The notes beneath the pieces were generated by a model. The model saw only the letters and a program-made list of their open reading frames with translations, had not been told where the DNA came from and searched no databases. DNA of 64,000 nt, taken from assembly GCA_017937655.1 (NCBI GenBank), contig JAGBDE010000030.1:1-64000 (forward strand). Direction: 5' to 3'. The DNA is from Clostridia bacterium (GTDB lineage: Bacteria > Bacillota > Clostridia > Christensenellales > Aristaeellaceae). The position numbers and the translations under genes were made by a program. Positions 60,051 through 64,000 of this stretch are shown here, piece by piece. Within the stretch, counting starts at the first letter, position 1, and each line of letters starts with the position of its first letter.

Positions 60051-61097
60051 ATGAAAAAGGTTTTGTATGTTGATCATTTGATGAGCGGACATCACAAATC
60101 ATATGCTTGTGCATTTTTGGAAAATGAAAATACAGAACAAATATATGTTTTTTCAGATATCATAAATGAAATACCATTAGAAAAACAAATTCGATGTGAG
60201 TTTCGTCCGGACGGATTGATTGGTTATTTGAAATGGATAGATCAAATCTACCGGATTGCTTGTGCAAAACAGGTTGATTGTATTCACTTTTTGTACGGTG
60301 ATGTACTGTATCGCTTTTTTGGATTTGGCCTTAATAAACTGAGAAGGTTTCGTGTTGTTGTTACCTTTCATCAAATTCGATGGGGATTTATTAAGGATTG
60401 GAGTCGTTTATTGATTTGCAGAAAGGTAGCTAAATGTGTGGTTCATACGGAGCACCTTTCAACGGAATTAGGGAAACGCAGAATCAGAAATGTGGTTACG
60501 ATTGATTATCCGAAATTGAGCATCCAGACAGAAATGTCACGTGAAGAAGCAAGGGATTATTTTGATTTGCCAGAAGACAGAGTTGTTTTCGCTGCAATTG
60601 GGGCGACCGCACAGTACAAGGGCTTGGACATATTGTTAAAAGCATTTCAGAACGTGGAGGGAAATTTTCATCTACTGATTGCTGGAAAAGAAACAGATAT
60701 TCCTCTGAAGGTTATTGACGATTTATCAATGAGTTATTGTGACCGAGTCACGAAAGCCTTGCGCTTTTTAGATGAGAATGAATTTGCATATGCAATCAAA
60801 GCAGCCGATTGTATCGTGCTTCCATATCGGAAAGGATTTGATGGGGCAAGCGGCCCAATGGTAGAAGGTATATGGTATCGAAAATATATCATTGGAGCAG
60901 AACATGGAAGCATGGGAGATCTCATCAAAAAGTATGTTTTGGGAGAAACGTTTCAAACGGAAAATGAAGAGGATTTAGCAAAGGCTATAAACAGAGCCAT
61001 TGTCTCTGAAAGAAGATGGTCGGATATCGCGGAACAGTACAGACAAAACCTCCAAATTGAAGCTTTCCTTCAGCAACACAACGACTGCGTGTATTAA
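60051..61097 (+). CDS. Glycosyltransferase (family 4-like), AT-rich
   Basis: A 348-residue GT-B glycosyltransferase with MKKVLYVDHLMSGHHKSYACAF at the start and, in the donor domain, FAAIGATAQYKGLDILLKAF, HLLIAGKE and ADCIVLPYRKGFDGASGPMVEG. Its base composition is much richer in A and T than the neighbouring genes, as is its codon choice, so it was probably acquired. It follows the previous gene by 28 bases in the same cluster. A strong terminator follows. Substrate unknown. Confidence 0.88.
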   Translation: MKKVLYVDHLMSGHHKSYACAFLENENTEQIYVFSDIINEIPLEKQIRCEFRPDGLIGYLKWIDQIYRIACAKQVDCIHFLYGDVLYRFFGFGLNKLRRFRVVVTFHQIRWGFIKDWSRLLICRKVAKCVVHTEHLSTELGKRRIRNVVTIDYPKLSIQTEMSREEARDYFDLPEDRVVFAAIGATAQYKGLDILLKAFQNVEGNFHLLIAGKETDIPLKVIDDLSMSYCDRVTKALRFLDENEFAYAIKAADCIVLPYRKGFDGASGPMVEGIWYRKYIIGAEHGSMGDLIKKYVLGETFQTENEEDLAKAINRAIVSERRWSDIAEQYRQNLQIEAFLQQHNDCVY

Positions 61098-61121
61098 CAA
61101 GGCGAAGAAACGCGATATTTT

Positions 61122-61153
61122 ACTCGGGGGAAGATTTTCCTCCGAGTTTTTTT
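61122..61153 (+). terminator. Terminator after the glycosyltransferase cluster
   Basis: ACTCGGGGGAA (61122-61132) pairs with TTTCCTCCGAGT with a short loop, followed by seven T. It closes the ugd cluster. The 61154-61338 stretch shows no feature other than the SD of the next fragment. Confidence 0.88.
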
Positions 61154-61338
61154 GAGTTGAAAAAGAACAAGCTGTAGAAGCAAAAAGAGCGGATCTTTTT
61201 AAATAGCCTTTGGGTATTCTCCGCCTGTTTTTGCCAATCCGTTTTTTTGCATAAGCGCCAGACCAAATTCCATACTACCCATGCAAAGACAAACGGCGGC
61301 AAAAAAGGAAATGAAACGCCGTCAAGGAGGCAGGGTCT

Positions 61339-61512
61339 ATGCGGGCAACAGGTATCGTACGCAGGATTGACGAGCTGGGGAGAGTGGTTATCCCCAAGGA
61401 AATCAGAAGAACGCTCAGGATTCGGGAGGGCGACCCGTCACAGATAACAGGGAAAGCGTGGGAAAAGTTTTGCTTTGCCATGAGTGATTTGGCGAAGAGG
61501 GCTGGGTGGTGA
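61339..61512 (+). pseudogene. SpoVT/AbrB-type N-terminal fragment
   Basis: A 57-codon frame starting MRATGIVRRIDELGRVVIPKEIRRTLRIREGDP, almost the exact N-terminal AbrB-like DNA-binding domain of the sporulation regulator SpoVT, after which the sequence changes to unrelated SQITGKAWEKF... and stops. SpoVT normally has ~180 residues with a GAF-like domain, so this is a truncated copy; a strong AAGGAGG precedes the ATG. Whether the small DNA-binding domain is still made and acts is unknown. Confidence 0.72.
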
Positions 61513-61639
61513 AGATCATTTTTCAAGATACAATGCAGTCGTTATAAGCTCCATTTATCTATTTCGCCCTGCCTTGATGCAAGGGTGTGCCATAATTAAC
61601 GATCACTTGATGATGAGAGTTGTGCAAACTGTATCCTTT

Positions 61640-61654
61640 TATGTTATAATATAA
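61640..61654 (+). promoter_or_regulatory. Promoter-like element TTATGTTATAATATA, copy 1
   Basis: Contains TATAAT (61646-61651), 19 bases from TTGTGC (61621-61626). The 15-base string is repeated exactly at 62846-62860 before another small gene. Between it and the next gene's start (61779) there is no other feature. Confidence 0.5.
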
Positions 61655-61778
61655 GTAAGATAGAAACATATAACAAAAGCAAAAACAAGCCTAACTTTAT
61701 CATTTTTCTCGTTTCTATAGACGCAAACCTGGTTTTTGAATAAGATACTGCAACTATCATGAGCAGGAGGAAAGAAAT

Positions 61779-62624
61779 ATGACAGAAAAAAGCTTTGAGT
61801 CTGAACGCGAAAAAATATTCTCATCGCTATTTGCGATGCAGTGGAATGAAAAAAGAATATGGGAACATATTCGCGATGGGGTTTTGAGTGCAACTCCTGC
61901 CTTTGAGGGAGACTTGTATTACGCAGCCGATACCAAGATTATGTTTGTAGGAAGAGATTTGAACGGTTGGGATGCGGGATTGAGTGACTGCTCAACGCTG
62001 AGAAATACAGTCGAATCGATCGTACACCAAGAAGGTGCTTTAGATACTCTTGTTGATGCACGCGGATTTGGAAATGGTAAAAGGAAATACTATCACAAGA
62101 ACTCAAATTTCTTTCGTTTCATCAAACATATCCTTGAATTTGTTGGTGAATCAGATACCGATTTAGATAATACATGGTACAGCGATTCAAAACGCTGGAA
62201 CCAGCGATTTGTTTGGACAAATCTGTATTGTATCTCTCCAAGAAATCCAACTACTATGCTTGATTCGCATTTTGATAATGCTATGACCAAGCAAGGAATA
62301 AATGACTACATTGATTTGATGGAACTTTACATAAAGCATTATAAGCCCGATGTGGCGATTTTTATAACAGATATATATGGATGGTTTGTCCGTTGGTCCA
62401 GATTGAGATCGTTCAAGGATATTGTAAACAATTATGAAGAAACTCTATCCGGCGATACCATTGTTGCAACGGGAGAAGTCGGAAAAACTAAAATTATCGT
62501 CTGTAAGCGCCCGGACAAGCGTGGAACTTCGCACAAACGAGTTCAAGATATGGCTGAAGTTGTGGCTCAGTATATTACACAAACAAAAGAGCAAACACTC
62601 AAGCATTGCACCACGAAACAGTAA
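61779..62624 (+). CDS. AT-rich protein of unknown function, possible uracil-DNA-glycosylase-like fold
   Basis: A 281-residue soluble protein, AT-rich like its surroundings. I do not have a firm family. The segments TKIMFVGRDLNGWDAG (near 50-65) and RFVWTNLYCISPRNP and KPDVAIFITDIYGWFVRW recall the order of motifs in uracil-DNA-glycosylase-like proteins (VG-x-E-x-N-G-W, W-T-N, and a GxS/H strand), some of which lie in defence islands. The catalytic residues are not clear, so this is a suggestion only. GGAGGAAAG precedes the ATG. Confidence 0.7.
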   Translation: MTEKSFESEREKIFSSLFAMQWNEKRIWEHIRDGVLSATPAFEGDLYYAADTKIMFVGRDLNGWDAGLSDCSTLRNTVESIVHQEGALDTLVDARGFGNGKRKYYHKNSNFFRFIKHILEFVGESDTDLDNTWYSDSKRWNQRFVWTNLYCISPRNPTTMLDSHFDNAMTKQGINDYIDLMELYIKHYKPDVAIFITDIYGWFVRWSRLRSFKDIVNNYEETLSGDTIVATGEVGKTKIIVCKRPDKRGTSHKRVQDMAEVVAQYITQTKEQTLKHCTTKQ

Positions 62625-62775
62625 GGGATGTTAATGTTCTTCTTGCTTTTCTGGCGAATGTCATTATGAACATGCAGATTAATCATTTATAATATCTGAA
62701 ACGTTATCCGCAAGCGGTGACACGGTATGAACTGCTGGAGGAAATGAGGTAGACAGAGTATCTATAATATCATAG

Positions 62776-62807
62776 AAGCTACGACGAGAATCAGTCGTAG
62801 CTTCTTT
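62776..62807 (+). terminator. Terminator after the 61779-62624 gene
   Basis: AGAAGCTACGAC (62776-62787) pairs perfectly with 62796-62807 around an 8-base loop and a short T tail. The preceding 62625-62775 shows no coding region. Confidence 0.8.
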
Positions 62808-62845
62808 GTAGCCCGATGTCCACAGCTAAACACAGCTGCACCTTC

Positions 62846-62860
62846 TTATGTTATAATATA
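62846..62860 (+). promoter_or_regulatory. Promoter-like element TTATGTTATAATATA, copy 2
   Basis: The same 15 bases as at 61640-61654, with TATAAT inside, 23 bases before a short gene with a strong SD. No convincing -35 box. Confidence 0.5.
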
Positions 62861-62883
62861 TTCGAAACAAGGAGGGATAAAAG

Positions 62884-63081
62884 ATGAGCAAGCCTATCAA
62901 AAACCAATTTGAGATGATTGATATATGTAGAAAAGCAACTTCCTATTTTGTTGGTTCGTTTATGCTTGAAATGATCAAACGGCGAAATGAGTGGCAAAAT
63001 TCTGCAACTAAAACACGATTTATTGAGTCGTTTCATATCATAATGGTGACACCAGGCATGAAAGGTCATGTCATGGTTTAG
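62884..63081 (+). CDS. Short ORF of unknown function, possibly truncated
   Basis: A 65-codon frame (MSKPIKNQFEMIDICRKATSYFVGS...) with a strong AAGGAGGG site and a promoter-like element upstream. It is AT-rich. No homolog or motif is known to me, and the C-terminal MKGHVMV looks unlike a normal end, so it may be a broken gene. The following 63082-63300 has no gene I can support. Confidence 0.45.
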   Translation: MSKPIKNQFEMIDICRKATSYFVGSFMLEMIKRRNEWQNSATKTRFIESFHIIMVTPGMKGHVMV

Positions 63082-63302
63082 AATCCAGCAATCGAAAAAA
63101 CATTCAATCCTCCATGGCTTGTTAGTGGGTGGAATCGAAAAAATGAAATGAGTCGAAGATGCTCATATTCATCATCTCCTTTTCACGTAACCATCCATCC
63201 CTCTTGCCTGTTATCACAATATTACTGTCTGTTCTGTTTCGCCATCCCTACCGCCAAATCCTGCCACCCCATCAACCAGCTCACCATCCCTCCACCAATT
63301 CC

Positions 63303-63331
63303 TTGCATTCCCTCCCCCGCTCCGCTATACT
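63303..63331 (+). promoter_or_regulatory. Promoter of the small membrane protein gene
   Basis: TTGCAT (63303-63308) and TATACT (63326-63331) are 17 bases apart, about 33 bases before the start at 63364. Confidence 0.75.
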
Positions 63332-63363
63332 GAACTCATCACGAACGAAACGAGGGGATCACC

Positions 63364-63720
63364 ATGCGTATCCTGCGCGGCATTCTCATTTTCCTGTCCC
63401 TGCTGCTGTTGCTGGTGGGCATCGGCATACGGGTGCTGGCGGATAGCGAACCCGATATCTATACACTGGACGGACATGCAGCGGAACTTGGCATCGAAAG
63501 GGTCGATCCCGGCATCGTATCCGCCTTGCTGGGAAAGGGCATCCGCATCGATGATGCAGAGCCCATCACGCTGGATGATCTGCTGGAGGGCACAGACGAG
63601 GAAGAAGCCATCGTTGCGAAGGTGATCTACACGCTCTATGCGTACTCCACATGGATCATCCTTCTGGGCGCATTCCTGCTGATCTATGGGGCGACCATGC
63701 GCAGACGGGACAGCGAATGA
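63364..63720 (+). CDS. Small two-helix membrane protein of unknown function
   Basis: A 118-residue protein with an N-terminal helix (about 4-25), a central polar part of about 65 residues, and a second helix (about 92-110) ending RRRDSE. The polar loop contains a DSEPDIYTLDGHAAELGIERVDP stretch. The start has CGAGGGGATC before it. It is a GC-rich gene of host type, following the AT-rich island. No family is recognised. Confidence 0.75.
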   Translation: MRILRGILIFLSLLLLLVGIGIRVLADSEPDIYTLDGHAAELGIERVDPGIVSALLGKGIRIDDAEPITLDDLLEGTDEEEAIVAKVIYTLYAYSTWIILLGAFLLIYGATMRRRDSE

Positions 63721-63773
63721 AGCTTGCTTCCAAGTGCGATACCCATGTGCATGCACCGAGGAGGGACGTAACC

Positions 63774-64000
63774 ATGATTTTTGAAACAAGGGAACCGGAT
63801 TATCCAAAAATCAAAGCCGATCTGGATATTGCCGCTGCCATGATACGCAAAGCGGACAGCTTTACCGATGCCAAAGAGGCTTTCCGGCGTTACAACGAAG
63901 CATACAAGGAGCTTTCCTCCCGGTATGCCCGCATCTTTCTGAAGCTGTACCACGATGTATCCTGCGAGGAAACCATGGTGCAGTTAGCCGCCAGCATTGA
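63774..64000 (+). CDS. Probable M3-family oligoendopeptidase, N-terminal part
   Basis: The window ends inside this frame. The first 75 residues (MIFETREPDYPKIKADLDIAAAM..., KADSFTDAKEAFRRYNEAYKELSSRYARIFLKLYHD) show the helical start of M3-type oligoendopeptidases, which degrade small peptides in the cytoplasm. The HExxH zinc motif is beyond the window, so the call is tentative. GAGGAGGG precedes the ATG. Confidence 0.5.
   Translation, partial: MIFETREPDYPKIKADLDIAAAMIRKADSFTDAKEAFRRYNEAYKELSSRYARIFLKLYHDVSCEETMVQLAASI

Noticed and set aside
61247-61447. Alternative frame upstream of and within the SpoVT fragment
   Set aside because: Translation is basic, low-complexity and without SD or family match; the SpoVT frame explains the sequence.
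1-64000. CRISPR arrays
   Set aside because: No regularly spaced short direct repeats were found; the only tandem repeats are the two hairpin copies at 19688-19829.

Overview
The window is a stretch of chromosome from a GC-rich (roughly 58-60% by eye), spore-forming member of the Firmicutes, most likely a gut-type Clostridia. The evidence is a CggR-controlled glycolysis operon, a BofA-like sporulation gene, a SpoVT-like fragment, CapA-, HelD- and clostripain-type proteins, AGGAGG ribosome binding sites and sigma-A-like promoters. I cannot name a genus. The standard genetic code fits.

Layout. 1-6124: folD (cut by the window edge), xseA, xseB and an ispA-type prenyl synthase in overlapping frames, then a DUF212 membrane protein, a small membrane protein, a cysteine desulfurase and thiI (tRNA sulfur transfer). 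6125-11419: a bofA-like gene on the other strand, then cggR-pgk-tpiA-gpmI with a clear promoter, a CggR-type operator and a strong terminator; gapA and eno are missing from the cluster. 11430-16611: a P-loop kinase-like gene, trmO and a CapA-like protein with altered active-site motifs on the minus strand, and helD behind a long leader. 16702-19556: a MotA-like, MotB/OmpA-like and small membrane protein trio resembling the ZorA/ZorB core of Zorya, without ZorC or ZorD. 19842-31773 is mostly minus strand: codB-codA, a secreted protein of unknown function, a CNNM/CorC-type transporter, xpt, a LacI-GH13 glycosidase pair, and murA; a secreted four-repeat peptidoglycan-binding protein lies on the plus strand among them. 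32069-40305: uvrB, a MerR regulator with a TIGR04076 partner, ychF, an ATP-grasp protein and a secreted clostripain-like protease.

40491-54603 is a compact siphophage-type module: terminase, portal, scaffold, capsid, connectors, tail, baseplate, endolysin and holin. No integrase, repressor, replication or recombination gene is present, and its base composition matches the host. It looks like a stripped-down prophage that may persist as a particle-producing element of PBSX or gene-transfer-agent type, or it may simply be decaying. It carries a probable -1 frameshift in the tail chaperone, and its endolysin is split by an in-frame TAG. Degraded IS256- and IS3-type transposase pieces follow it.

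55351-64000: two GNAT genes (one a double-domain fusion), a five-tRNA cluster (Val, Asp, Phe, Gly, Cys), UDP-glucose dehydrogenase and two glycosyltransferases (the second AT-rich and probably acquired). An AT-rich island of fragments follows, with a possible uracil-DNA-glycosylase-like gene of unknown role, and GC-rich chromosome resumes with a small membrane protein and the start of a probable M3 peptidase. No CRISPR array, rRNA gene or recognisable riboswitch was seen.
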